This document shows positions 17,083-24,752 of a DNA stretch of 64,000 bases, piece by piece. Origin of the DNA: Saprospirales bacterium. Lineage in GTDB: Bacteria > Bacteroidota > Bacteroidia > Chitinophagales > JADIYW01. Location of the stretch: positions 248,001-312,000 of the forward strand of contig JADJSS010000002.1 in assembly GCA_016711605.1 (NCBI GenBank), given 5' to 3'. The notes beneath the pieces were generated by a model. The model was not told the origin of the DNA and did no database searches. It saw only the letters and a list, made by a program, of their open reading frames with translations. Both the position numbers and the translations under genes were made by a program. Positions within the stretch are counted from its first letter, which is position 1, and each line of letters opens with the position of its first letter.

Positions 17083-17127
17083 AAAAGGTGTATTTATATT
17101 AACACGTAAAAAAATAGTCGGTTTTTA

Positions 17128-17240
17128 AACCACATAAGGCACAAAAGTTCCGAAACTTCGGAACAAAACTTAGCTTTCATGTTATCCTATTTTTATAACC
17201 TTCTATTGTAACTTCAGTTTCTTAGATGCCTTATGTGGTT
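17128..17240. repeat. Small inverted-repeat element with internal palindrome
   Basis: AACCACATAAGGCA (17128-17141) and its exact complement (17227-17240) bracket ~85 bp that contains the palindrome GTTCCGAA-AC-TTCGGAAC at 17147-17164. No coding capacity. The TTCCGAA palindrome is one of a dispersed family (also 35249, 38769, 49590). It could be a MITE-like or REP-like unit. Confidence 0.55.
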
Positions 17241-17306
17241 ATATTATTGATAATTTATATTGTCTTACCGAAGAAAGTAGTAAGGTTTTTATTTTATCTT
17301 TACTGT

Positions 17307-17831
17307 ATGAAAAAACTCCGTCTTATTACTTACTACTTAATACTTATTACTTGCGTTTCTTGCCAATACGACAAAACGCCAAAAACATTTTCTACAGAAA
17401 AAATCACCATACAGTATCCATCCTACCTGCATGTTTCAAATGATGTGTATCCAACGAAACAAACGCTGTTGCAAACTAAAAATGATTATCGCGATGTTTA
17501 TTTTATTTTGATTGATTTCGGACAAAAACCAAGCGACAGTGGTTTTGCGTTGATGTATGATTCTATCACCAATCAGTTAAAAAGAAATTTAAAAGAAGTA
17601 TTGGTAGAAAAAGATTCTGCTTTCACCATTAATAATTTAAAAGCAAGAGAATATCAGGTTTCAGGCGTACTTTCATCTGAAAAACAAGCACATCGGTTTT
17701 TGTTTACCTTAGATTTATTTGAAGATAAAACTGGACATTTGTATCAAACGGCTGGTTGGTTGCTGCGCCACAAACGTCAACTTTGGGAAAAAGATTTACA
17801 AGCTGCAGCTTATTCGCTTACGGTGAAATAA
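17307..17831 (+). CDS. Hypothetical lipoprotein
   Basis: A 174-residue protein I do not recognise. It starts at the ATG at 17307: MKKLRLITYYLILITCVSC is a lipoprotein signal peptide with the lipid Cys at residue 19; an upstream in-frame ATG would add 27 hydrophobic residues and is unlikely. The mature part (YDKTPKTFSTEKITIQYPSY, later YFILIDFGQ and TAGWLLRHKRQLWEK) looks like a single alpha/beta domain such as PsbP or DUF1795 proteins, but that is only a resemblance. The hydrophobic core of its signal peptide is encoded by a heptanucleotide array. Confidence 0.65.
   Translation: MKKLRLITYYLILITCVSCQYDKTPKTFSTEKITIQYPSYLHVSNDVYPTKQTLLQTKNDYRDVYFILIDFGQKPSDSGFALMYDSITNQLKRNLKEVLVEKDSAFTINNLKAREYQVSGVLSSEKQAHRFLFTLDLFEDKTGHLYQTAGWLLRHKRQLWEKDLQAAAYSLTVK
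17323..17350 (+). repeat. Heptanucleotide array coding the signal peptide core
   Basis: TTATTAC, TTACTAC, TTAATAC, TTATTAC in strict 7-nt phase, translated as ITYYLILIT. The same unit family occurs at 26288-26315 and around 51924-52006. Confidence 0.8.
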
Positions 17832-17841
17832 TACTTCATTT

Positions 17842-17874
17842 AACTTTTCCAAAGTTTAAAACTTTGGAAAAGTT
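17842..17874. terminator. Perfect 33-bp palindrome (AACTTTTCCAAAGTTT type), probable terminator
   Basis: A 16-bp perfect stem with a 1-nt loop, just after the lipoprotein gene. One of at least four near-identical palindromes in the window (18978, 38929, 41821; a longer-loop relative at 29910). Confidence 0.65.
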
Positions 17875-17920
17875 GCTATTCTACCTCTAAACTTTTATCG
17901 CTTAAAATCGTTAATATGCT

Positions 17921-17928
17921 TAACTTTG
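17921..17928 (+). promoter_or_regulatory. -7 box suggesting a leaderless TTG-start transcript for fni
   Basis: TAACTTTG (TAnnTTTG) ends 4 nt before the TTG start at 17933, so the transcript would begin at or next to the start codon. Confidence 0.5.
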
Positions 17929-17932
17929 TATA

Positions 17933-18967
17933 TTGAAAAATTTAGAAAAAACATCCGATTTAGATCCGACTGCTGCCGAACGCAAACAAGATCATATTCA
18001 ATTAGCATTCCAATCGCAAGTGGAAAGTTTTACGATAGATAAACGCTTTTCATACGAACCGTTGTTAGCAGCGCATCCGCAAGCTTCCACCGAAAAAATT
18101 TCTTTTTTAGCGAAACAAATTCAAACACCAATTTGGGTTTCGAGTATGACTGGTGGCACAGAAAAAGCGTTTACCATCAACTCTAATTTAGCACGCGCTT
18201 GTAACGAGTTTGGAATGGGTATGGGTTTGGGTTCGTGCCGAAGTATTTTGGAAAGCAATGAGCGTTTGCACGATTTTGATTTTCGTAAAATTATTGGCGA
18301 TGATTTGCCTTTTTATGCAAATATTGGTATTGCGCAACTGGAAATCTTATTGAATGAAAATAAATTGGTTTTGATTGATAAACTGGTTGATAAATTATCG
18401 GTTGACGGCATCATTATTCACATCAATCCATTACAAGAATGGCTGCAACCAGAAGGCGACAAGATAAATGAAGTTCCGATTGTTACCATTCAGAAATTTT
18501 TAGAAAAAACAAAACAGAAAGTAATTATAAAAGAAGTTGGACAAGGTTTTGGAAAAGAAAGCTTACGTGCATTAGTACAACTTCCAATCGAAGCGATTGA
18601 GTTTGCGTCGCATGGTGGAACTAATTTTTCAAAACTGGAATTATTGCGCGCCGATAAAATGCAGCAATCTATTTTTAATGAAATTTCACACATCGGACAC
18701 AGCGCTGAAGAAATGGTAACGTTTATTAATGAATTGAAAACAGAATTACACAATAAATTTGTAGTGCAAAATTTTATCATTTCTGGTGGAATTAAAAATT
18801 TCTTAGACGGATATTATTTAATGGAAAAATTAAATGCAAATGCTATTTACGGACAAGCATCTACTTTGTTAAAATATGCAGAACAATCGTATGAAGTATT
18901 GCAACAGTTTTTACAAAGTCAAAAAGATGGATTGCAATTGGCAAAAGCATTTTTTAAAGTAAAATAG
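17933..18967 (+). CDS. fni: Type 2 isopentenyl-diphosphate delta-isomerase
   Basis: A 344-residue flavoenzyme of the FMN-dependent type 2 IPP isomerase family. Visible motifs are DHIQLAFQSQ, PIWVSSMTGGTEKAFTIN, GMGLGSCRSIL, IIKEVGQGFGKESLRAL and SHGGTNFSKLELLRAD. It interconverts isopentenyl and dimethylallyl diphosphate, the last step of the mevalonate route to isoprenoids. It starts with TTG, supported by the close promoter box; the next in-frame ATG lies well inside the conserved part. HMG-CoA reductase follows 57 bp downstream and a GHMP kinase comes at 22.1 kb, which supports a mevalonate-pathway neighbourhood. Confidence 0.92.
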   Translation: MKNLEKTSDLDPTAAERKQDHIQLAFQSQVESFTIDKRFSYEPLLAAHPQASTEKISFLAKQIQTPIWVSSMTGGTEKAFTINSNLARACNEFGMGMGLGSCRSILESNERLHDFDFRKIIGDDLPFYANIGIAQLEILLNENKLVLIDKLVDKLSVDGIIIHINPLQEWLQPEGDKINEVPIVTIQKFLEKTKQKVIIKEVGQGFGKESLRALVQLPIEAIEFASHGGTNFSKLELLRADKMQQSIFNEISHIGHSAEEMVTFINELKTELHNKFVVQNFIISGGIKNFLDGYYLMEKLNANAIYGQASTLLKYAEQSYEVLQQFLQSQKDGLQLAKAFFKVK

Positions 18968-18977
18968 AGAACAATAA

Positions 18978-19006
18978 CTTTTCTAAAGTTTAAAACTTTA
19001 GAAAAG
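18978..19006. repeat. Palindrome of the AACTTTTCYAAAGTTT family
   Basis: A 14-bp stem CTTTTCTAAAGTTT with its complement around one A. Compared with 17842-17874 the second C of TTTTCC is T and the partner G is A, a compensatory change. It sits between fni and the HMG-CoA reductase gene and might attenuate transcription between them. Confidence 0.65.
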
Positions 19007-19024
19007 CTCAAAAAAAACATACAC

Positions 19025-20461
19025 ATGAAAAAGATAGAAGGTTATTCAAAACTCACGAAAGAACAAAAAATTGATTGGTTGGTAGATACCTATTTCAACA
19101 GTGATGAAAGCGTAAAAACCGAACTGACCAGTTATTGGCACAACGACGCTAAAACACAACAAACATTTGATGAGTTTGCAGAAAATACGCTGACTAATAT
19201 GTACACGCCATTTGGTATAGCGCCTAATTTTTTGATCAATAATAAATTGTATAGTTTGCCAATGGCTATTGAAGAAAGTTCTGTCGTGGCTGCCATGTCA
19301 AAAGCTGCGAAATATTGGTACGATAAAGGTGGTTTTAAGACAGAAATTTTAGGTGTTACAAAAATTGGACAAGTACATTTTAAATACGATGGCAATCATC
19401 AAAAGTTAAAAACACATTTTGCTGAAATTAAAAAAGAATTGCTGGAAAACGGCAAATACATTACCATCAATATGGATGCGCGTGGTGGTGGTGTTTTGGA
19501 TATTGAGTTGATAGACATGACAGAATTTGAAGCGAATTATTTTCAACTGAAAGTTTCATTTGATACATGCGATTCAATGGGCGCGAATTTCATTAATACA
19601 GTTTTAGAAGAATACGCAAATACCTTAAAAGATATTGTTGCGCGCAATGAAAATTTAGAAGGCAAAGTTTATATCATCATGTCGATTGTTTCAAACTACA
19701 CACCAAATTGTGTAGCAAGAGCTTGGGTCGAATGTAAGGTAGAAGAACTTGGTAGTTTTGGCGAAATTTCTGCACAGGAATTTGCTGAAAAAATGCGAAC
19801 TGCTGTGCGCATTGCAGAAGTCGATCCGCATCGTGCAACAACACATAACAAAGGAATTTACAACGGTGTGGATGCTGTGATTATTGCAACAGGAAATGAT
19901 TTCCGTGCAGTAGAAGCGTGTGGTCACACGTATGCAGCACGCAATGGAAGATACGCGAGCTTGACACATTGTTCTGTAGAAAATGGCTTGTTTAAATTTT
20001 GGATAGACTTGCCGTTAGCAGTAGGAACTATTGGTGGTTTGACGCAATTGCATCCTTTAGTGAAACGCAGTTTACAAATTTTAGAAAACCCAAATGCGAA
20101 AGAATTAATGCAAATTTGCGCAGTGGCTGGTTTAGCACAAAACTTTGCCGCGCTGCAAGCTATGACAACCGTTGGCATTCAACAAGGACATATGAAAATG
20201 CATTTGCTGAATATCTTAAATCACTTGGAAGCGACTGACGAAGAAAAGAAATATGCACTCGAATATTTTAAAGATAAAATTGTTTCGTTCACTACAACAC
20301 GTGATGTTGAGGAGGGGAGGGGGGGGGGGGAAAAAAAGGGATTTTTTTTTTAGAAATTTTTTAAAAACAATCCAACCATAGCACTTAATCAGTTGAAATT
20401 TTGTTCTTCACGCAAAGTGATGTTGGAACAGTTGAGAAGTGCGAAAAAAGAGGTGAAATAA
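19025..20461 (+). CDS. Class II (degradative-type) hydroxymethylglutaryl-CoA reductase, interrupted near the 3' end
   Basis: The protein starts MKKIEGYSKLTKEQK and shows class II HMG-CoA reductase features: APNFLINNKLYSLPMAIEES (catalytic Glu region), FDTCDSMGANFIN, GNDFRAVEACGHTYAARNG, TIGGLTQLHPLVK and QQGHMKMHLLN with the late catalytic His. It would make mevalonate from HMG-CoA (or the reverse). At 20316-20360 the sequence becomes a run of G, A and T coding nonsense (EEGRGGGEKKGFFF) and a stop at 20351. In the same frame, a normal C-terminus follows (NNPTIALNQLKF to SAKKEVK) and ends at 20461. I read this as one gene with a corrupted ~40-nt patch, total ~478 codons. Confidence 0.85.
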
Positions 20462-20462
20462 A

Positions 20463-20834
20463 TTACTTCAAAAATCTCACTTTCTTTTCATTCAATTTCA
20501 TAGAATCTTTCAGTATGTTTTGAATTAAATCAACATCAACTTCTTCCATGTTTTTATAAGAAATGGATGCAATTAGCTTTCTGTTTTTTATTTCTAAAAT
20601 TGGATATTTTTCTTTCAACAACACACCGCGACAAAAACCAATATATACTGTTTTCTTTTCTATACTGATATAACACAACATTCCTTTGTAATGATAAAAA
20701 GGACAATTAAAACTCAAACGTTCTGTAATTTCAGGTGTTGTAGAAAGAATAATATCACGCAATAAAAAGATAAGTTGTCGCGACAACTCATCTTGAGATA
20801 AAATATAATTATCTACAGTTATGTATTTTTCCAT
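20463..20834 (-). CDS. DUF1801/YdhG-like domain protein
   Basis: A 123-residue cytoplasmic protein, MEKYITVDNYILSQDELSRQ, with the DUF1801/YdhG look: an N-terminal helix pair, ERLSFNCPFYHYKGMLCYISIEKKTVYIGFCRG in the middle and a Lys-rich end VRFLK. The family resembles the CyaY/YjbR fold and has no firm biochemical role. It ends 1 bp from the HMG-CoA reductase stop on the opposite strand (convergent), with no room for a terminator. Upstream there is ordinary AT-rich DNA. Confidence 0.7.
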   Translation of the reverse strand: MEKYITVDNYILSQDELSRQLIFLLRDIILSTTPEITERLSFNCPFYHYKGMLCYISIEKKTVYIGFCRGVLLKEKYPILEIKNRKLIASISYKNMEEVDVDLIQNILKDSMKLNEKKVRFLK

Positions 20835-21002
20835 AGTATCTAAATTTAAAAAAATAGTTTAGTTTTTGGAACTAAACTAGAACTCAATGGTGTTATATAC
20901 TCACTTATGAAAATTAACACAACTTAACAACTAAAACATATCGTACGAACCGTTCAATAGTTGAATTACTTTTTAAGTAAAGTAAAAAATTAAATCAAAA
21001 AA

Positions 21003-21188
21003 ATGAAACCTTTTATTTCTTATTTGTCAATCGTAATGATTGTCGTGGTAAGTATTTGCTTATTGCAAATCATACCCAACTTTATTTCTTCAAACGATAA
21101 TAAATTTTATATCGGAATTGTATTGTTATGCATTTCTCCATATTTAATTTTTATCAGTATCAAAAAAATTATTAAAAACTTTAAATGA
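21003..21188 (+). CDS. Small two-helix membrane protein
   Basis: A 61-residue protein made almost entirely of two membrane helices (IVMIVVVSICLLQII and IGIVLLCISPYLIFI) and a Lys-rich end KKIIKNFK. Its stop overlaps the ATG of the SPFH gene (ATGA at 21185-21188), so it is translationally coupled to it. No family recognised; a helper for the prohibitin-like lipoprotein is possible. Confidence 0.6.
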   Translation: MKPFISYLSIVMIVVVSICLLQIIPNFISSNDNKFYIGIVLLCISPYLIFISIKKIIKNFK

Positions 21189-22024
21189 AAATCAAAATGA
21201 AACCAACCAAAATGAAATCAAAAATAGTGCTGTTTATGTTAATAATATTAGCAACAGCATGCTCCAAAGTGCCAGCAGGTTATGTTGGTGTAAAAGTAAA
21301 TTTATATGGAACTAGTAAAGGTGTACAAGCTGAAGAATTAGCTGTTGGACGTTACTGGATTGGTATGAATGAAGAGTTATATACCTTTCCAACGTTTACA
21401 CAAAATTATGTTTGGACTCGAAGTTCAACAGAAGGTAGTCCAAATGATGAATCTATTTCTTTCCAAACAAATGAAGGTGTTGTGGTAAATACAGATGTTG
21501 GAATTAGTTATCATATAAATTCTAAAAAAGTAACAGATATCTTTCAAAAATATCGTAAAGGTATTGATGAAATTACAGACATCTATATAAGAAATGAAGT
21601 ACGCGATGCAATGATAAAAGTTGCCAGTGGAAACACCGTTGAAAGTATGTATGGCTTAGGTAAAAACGATTTTATTACCAATGTAGATAGTACGGTAAAA
21701 GCACAGTTACAACCAATAGGTATCGAAATTGAAAAAGTATATTTAGTTGGTGAACTTAGATTGCCTGAAAATATTGTGATTGCATTAAATGCAAAAATTG
21801 AAGCAACACAACGAGCCATGCAACGTGAAAATGAATTAAAAGAAACCGAAGCACAAGCAAAAATGGATATTGCCAAAGCTCATGGTGTTGCCGAAGCACA
21901 ACGTTTAACGCAACAATCTTTAACGCCAGAATTATTGCGCAAATTATGGATTGAAAAATGGGATGGTCATTTACCAAACTACATGACTGGTAATGAAGCA
22001 AGTTTTTTAATTGGAAATAAATAA
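21185..22024 (+). CDS. SPFH/band-7 (prohibitin-like) lipoprotein
   Basis: A 279-residue protein with a lipobox (LIILATACS, lipid Cys near residue 27), then an SPFH/band-7 domain: VPAGYVGVKVNLYGTSKGVQ, NEGVVVNTDVGISYHI, EVRDAMIKVASG and GIEIEKVYLVGELRLPENI. A helical, Glu/Ala-rich stretch (ATQRAMQRENELKETEAQAK) follows. Such proteins form large oligomers on membranes and organise other proteins. Being a lipoprotein rather than a TM protein is a Bacteroidota variant. An alternative start at the third ATG (MKSKIVLF) also leaves the lipobox intact. The gene is coupled to the small membrane protein upstream. Confidence 0.82.
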   Translation: MKIKMKPTKMKSKIVLFMLIILATACSKVPAGYVGVKVNLYGTSKGVQAEELAVGRYWIGMNEELYTFPTFTQNYVWTRSSTEGSPNDESISFQTNEGVVVNTDVGISYHINSKKVTDIFQKYRKGIDEITDIYIRNEVRDAMIKVASGNTVESMYGLGKNDFITNVDSTVKAQLQPIGIEIEKVYLVGELRLPENIVIALNAKIEATQRAMQRENELKETEAQAKMDIAKAHGVAEAQRLTQQSLTPELLRKLWIEKWDGHLPNYMTGNEASFLIGNK

Positions 22025-22041
22025 AAAAATAAGACCGCTAA

Positions 22042-22073
22042 CGAGCCGCAAAAGTTGAATCTTTTGTGGCTCG
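22042..22073 (+). terminator. Rho-independent terminator after the SPFH gene
   Basis: A 13-bp stem CGAGCCGCAAAAG / CTTTTGTGGCTCG (one G-T pair), 6-nt loop, followed by a T-rich tail. Confidence 0.8.
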
Positions 22074-22115
22074 CTTTGTTTTAAAATTTCAATAAAATTT
22101 TACTATCATTGTCTT

Positions 22116-23039
22116 ATGTCTTCTACAGTAAACCAATTCCACGCCAACGGCAAACTCCTACTCACAGGTGAATATTTCATCCTGGATGGTGCTGTTGGTT
22201 TGGCATTGCCAACAAAATTTGGGCAATCTTTAACTGTTGATTCTTTGACAAGCTCAGAAGGTCTAGAAGAAAAAGGCATTACATGGGAAAGCATCGATAA
22301 TAAAAACAACATTTGGTTTGAAGCAAAATTTTCTGAAGCATTAGAAATCATTTCTGCAACAGATAATGAAATTGCAGCTACTTTAAAAAATATTTTAGAG
22401 CATTGCAAACTCAGAACTCAGAACTCAAAACTCATAACTAAATTAGACTTTCCGCAAAATTGGGGCCTCGGTTCATCATCAACATTAATTAGTTTATTAG
22501 CACAATATGCAAACATTGATCCTTACGAATTATTAGCAAAAACTTTTGGTGGTTCTGGTTATGATATTGCTTGCGCTATCGCAAAAAGCGCGATTACTTA
22601 TCAAATCACGACTGGAGATTCACGACTCACGACTGAAATCAGATTCAATCCTTCATTTAAAGAAAATCTTTATTTCGTTTATCTTGGTAAAAAACAAAAC
22701 TCGCGCGAAGGCATTCAGCATTATAAAAATCTTACTCTAGATAAAACAGAATACATCGAACAAATTTCAAACATCACACAAAAAATAATCCAGGCAAACG
22801 AACTCGATGAATTTTGCTATTATATGGAAGTTCACGAAAACATCGTAGCCAATGTGTTGAACTTGCCAAAAGTAAAAGATATTTATTTTTCCGATTTTCC
22901 TGGAAGCATTAAATCGCTCGGCGCTTGGGGCGGCGACTTCATTCTGGTGGCTTCCGACGAAGAAGCGCTCACTATAAACAAGTATTTTGCCGATAAAGAT
23001 TTTTCGACAATATTATCTTACAATGAAATGATTTTGTAA
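22116..23039 (+). CDS. GYDIA-family GHMP kinase (mevalonate-pathway type)
   Basis: A 307-residue small-molecule kinase of the GHMP fold: FHANGKLLLTGEYFILDGAVGLA at the start, the phosphate-binding loop NWGLGSSSTLISLLAQY near residue 110, and GGSGYDIACAIA near 145, which is the GYDIA signature used to name this Bacteroidota subfamily. A C-terminal DFPGSIKSLGAWGGDF corresponds to motif 3. It likely phosphorylates mevalonate or a mevalonate derivative, given the IPP isomerase and HMG-CoA reductase genes nearby, but the exact substrate is not proven. Two heptanucleotide arrays lie within it, at residues ~98-107 and ~164-173. Confidence 0.82.
   Translation: MSSTVNQFHANGKLLLTGEYFILDGAVGLALPTKFGQSLTVDSLTSSEGLEEKGITWESIDNKNNIWFEAKFSEALEIISATDNEIAATLKNILEHCKLRTQNSKLITKLDFPQNWGLGSSSTLISLLAQYANIDPYELLAKTFGGSGYDIACAIAKSAITYQITTGDSRLTTEIRFNPSFKENLYFVYLGKKQNSREGIQHYKNLTLDKTEYIEQISNITQKIIQANELDEFCYYMEVHENIVANVLNLPKVKDIYFSDFPGSIKSLGAWGGDFILVASDEEALTINKYFADKDFSTILSYNEMIL
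22408..22435 (+). repeat. Heptanucleotide array (AACTCAN x4) inside the GHMP kinase gene
   Basis: AACTCAG, AACTCAG, AACTCAA, AACTCAT in tandem, translated within KLRTQNSKLIT just before the strand that leads to the P-loop. Confidence 0.85.
22606..22633 (+). repeat. Second heptanucleotide array (TCACGAC) inside the GHMP kinase gene
   Basis: TCACGAC, TGGAGAT, TCACGAC, TCACGAC in strict phase, translated TTGDSRLTTE. It is the complement of the unit at 7304-7331. Confidence 0.8.
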
Positions 23040-23132
23040 TTCGTATGTTTTTCTTTTCTGCACACGTTTAATTTAGTAAATTGAGCGGCTGAATTTTTAG
23101 CTAAACACGTTAATGATTGGTACACATTTTGT

Positions 23133-24686
23133 ATGGAAGATAGGCAACACGAACAAATGAAGATTGTAGGCATTAAAGAACGCGCTGATAATGGCCGTAA
23201 ATTATATCCATATCAGGAAGAATATATCAAGCGTATTTTCGAGCGTTTAATGGAAAACGAACGTCGCGACAATATCGTTTTTCAGTTGCCAACTGGTGGT
23301 GGCAAAACTGTTATCTTCTCTGAAATTTCCAGAAAATTTATCGAAGAAAACCAAAAGAAAATTCTGATTTTAACGCATCGAATTGAGTTATTAAAACAAA
23401 CTTCGCAAGCGTTAGAAGATGCCGGAATTCATTGTAAATTAATTACCAGTGAAGTAGATGATGTTGCAGATCAAGATGAATATTTGTGTTTTTTGGCGAT
23501 GGTAGAAACCTTGAATAATCGCTTGAAAGATGATGAAGAATATTTAAAAGATATTGAGTTGGTGATTGTCGATGAAGCACATTATAATTCATTCAGAAAA
23601 ATATTTCATTACTTCAGAAACGCTATTATACTTGGTGTTACAGCAACACCGTTGAGTTCTAACCAAACGTTGCCGCTACGTCAAAATTATAAGCAACTAA
23701 TAATTGGTGATTCTATAAAAGAATTGATATCAAGCGGTTTTTTGAGCGATGCAACGACATATACGTACGATGTACACTTAGGTGGTTTGAAGATTGGTAT
23801 CGATGGTGATTACACCGTAAATTCGTTAGACAGAATTTATATGCATTTTGATATGCATGAAAAATTGTTGCGTGCATACAGAGAAAAAGCAATTGGCAAA
23901 AAAACATTGATTTTTAATAGTTCAGTTGCAACTTCAAAATCTGTTGAGAAATTTTTTAATGATCAAGGTGTTCCAATAAAACATTTAGATAGTACCAGTA
24001 ATAAACAAGATAGAAAAGATGTGTTGCAGTGGTTGAAAGAAACACCAGATGCTATTGTTACTTCGGTTGGAATTTTGACAACTGGTTTTGATGAGCCAAC
24101 GGTTGAATGTATTATTTTAAATCGTGCAACGCGTTCGTTGACTTTATATCATCAAATGATTGGTCGTGGAAGCCGACGTTTGCCAACTAAAAATCATTTT
24201 ACGGTAATTGATTTAGGAAACAATGCGCGTCGTTTAGGTTTATGGCAAGATTATATTGATTGGCGTGATGTATTTATCAATCCAGAAAAATTCTTAGAGC
24301 ATTTGTATGAGCGCGAATTACAAATGGAAAAAGGGTTGATCTATGATTTGCCTGACACCGTAAAACAATATTTTCCAAACACAACTGATTTTAATTTTGA
24401 CATGGAAAGAGTGTATTATTCTTTATACAACAAAGGCAAGAAAACACTCGAATCTATTGATATTTCGGTGGAAAATCATTTTGAAAGAATAAAAGCAAAC
24501 ACCACTAATTATTTGGATGCATTGCCTTTAATAAATATTTTGCAAGATGAAATTCAATACCGTTTGAATGTTTATATTTCTTGCTTGAGCAAAGCCACTA
24601 AAAATTATTTCAATTACATGTTGGAAACTTACAACGAAAAATTGCACGCAAAATTAAAAGAAGCACTGCCGTTTAGTGAAGAATAA
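23133..24686 (+). CDS. DEAD/DEAH-box SF2 helicase
   Basis: A 517-residue superfamily 2 helicase: Walker A FQLPTGGGKTVIFSE near residue 48, LTHRIELLKQTSQAL (Ia), VIVDEAHYN (DEAH box, motif II), LGVTATPLS (III), then the second RecA domain with FNSSVATSKSVEKFF (IV), SVGILTTGFDEPTVECI (V) and YHQMIGRGSRR (VI). A helical C-terminus of ~150 residues follows with no known motif. It resembles the SSL2/RadD-type helicases that act on DNA or RNA repair intermediates; the specific role is unclear. It has its own terminator downstream. Confidence 0.85.
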   Translation: MEDRQHEQMKIVGIKERADNGRKLYPYQEEYIKRIFERLMENERRDNIVFQLPTGGGKTVIFSEISRKFIEENQKKILILTHRIELLKQTSQALEDAGIHCKLITSEVDDVADQDEYLCFLAMVETLNNRLKDDEEYLKDIELVIVDEAHYNSFRKIFHYFRNAIILGVTATPLSSNQTLPLRQNYKQLIIGDSIKELISSGFLSDATTYTYDVHLGGLKIGIDGDYTVNSLDRIYMHFDMHEKLLRAYREKAIGKKTLIFNSSVATSKSVEKFFNDQGVPIKHLDSTSNKQDRKDVLQWLKETPDAIVTSVGILTTGFDEPTVECIILNRATRSLTLYHQMIGRGSRRLPTKNHFTVIDLGNNARRLGLWQDYIDWRDVFINPEKFLEHLYERELQMEKGLIYDLPDTVKQYFPNTTDFNFDMERVYYSLYNKGKKTLESIDISVENHFERIKANTTNYLDALPLINILQDEIQYRLNVYISCLSKATKNYFNYMLETYNEKLHAKLKEALPFSEE

Positions 24687-24703
24687 ATTTAGACTCCTAA
24701 AAT

Positions 24704-24738
24704 AAAAAAGCGTGATAAAAAATTTATCACGCTTTTTT
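24704..24738. terminator. Bidirectional terminator between helicase and permease genes
   Basis: AAAAAAGCGTGATAAA and its exact complement around a 3-nt loop (16-bp stem), with A and T runs at the ends. The two flanking genes converge on it, so it can serve both. Confidence 0.9.
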
Positions 24739-24752
24739 GTTTTACATTGATT

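Noticed and set aside
20316..20360. Phase-variable poly-G tract in the HMG-CoA reductase gene
   Set aside because: The surrounding A and T runs also look degenerate and the correct C-terminus follows in the same frame, so base-call error is more likely. Kept as a low-interest finding only.
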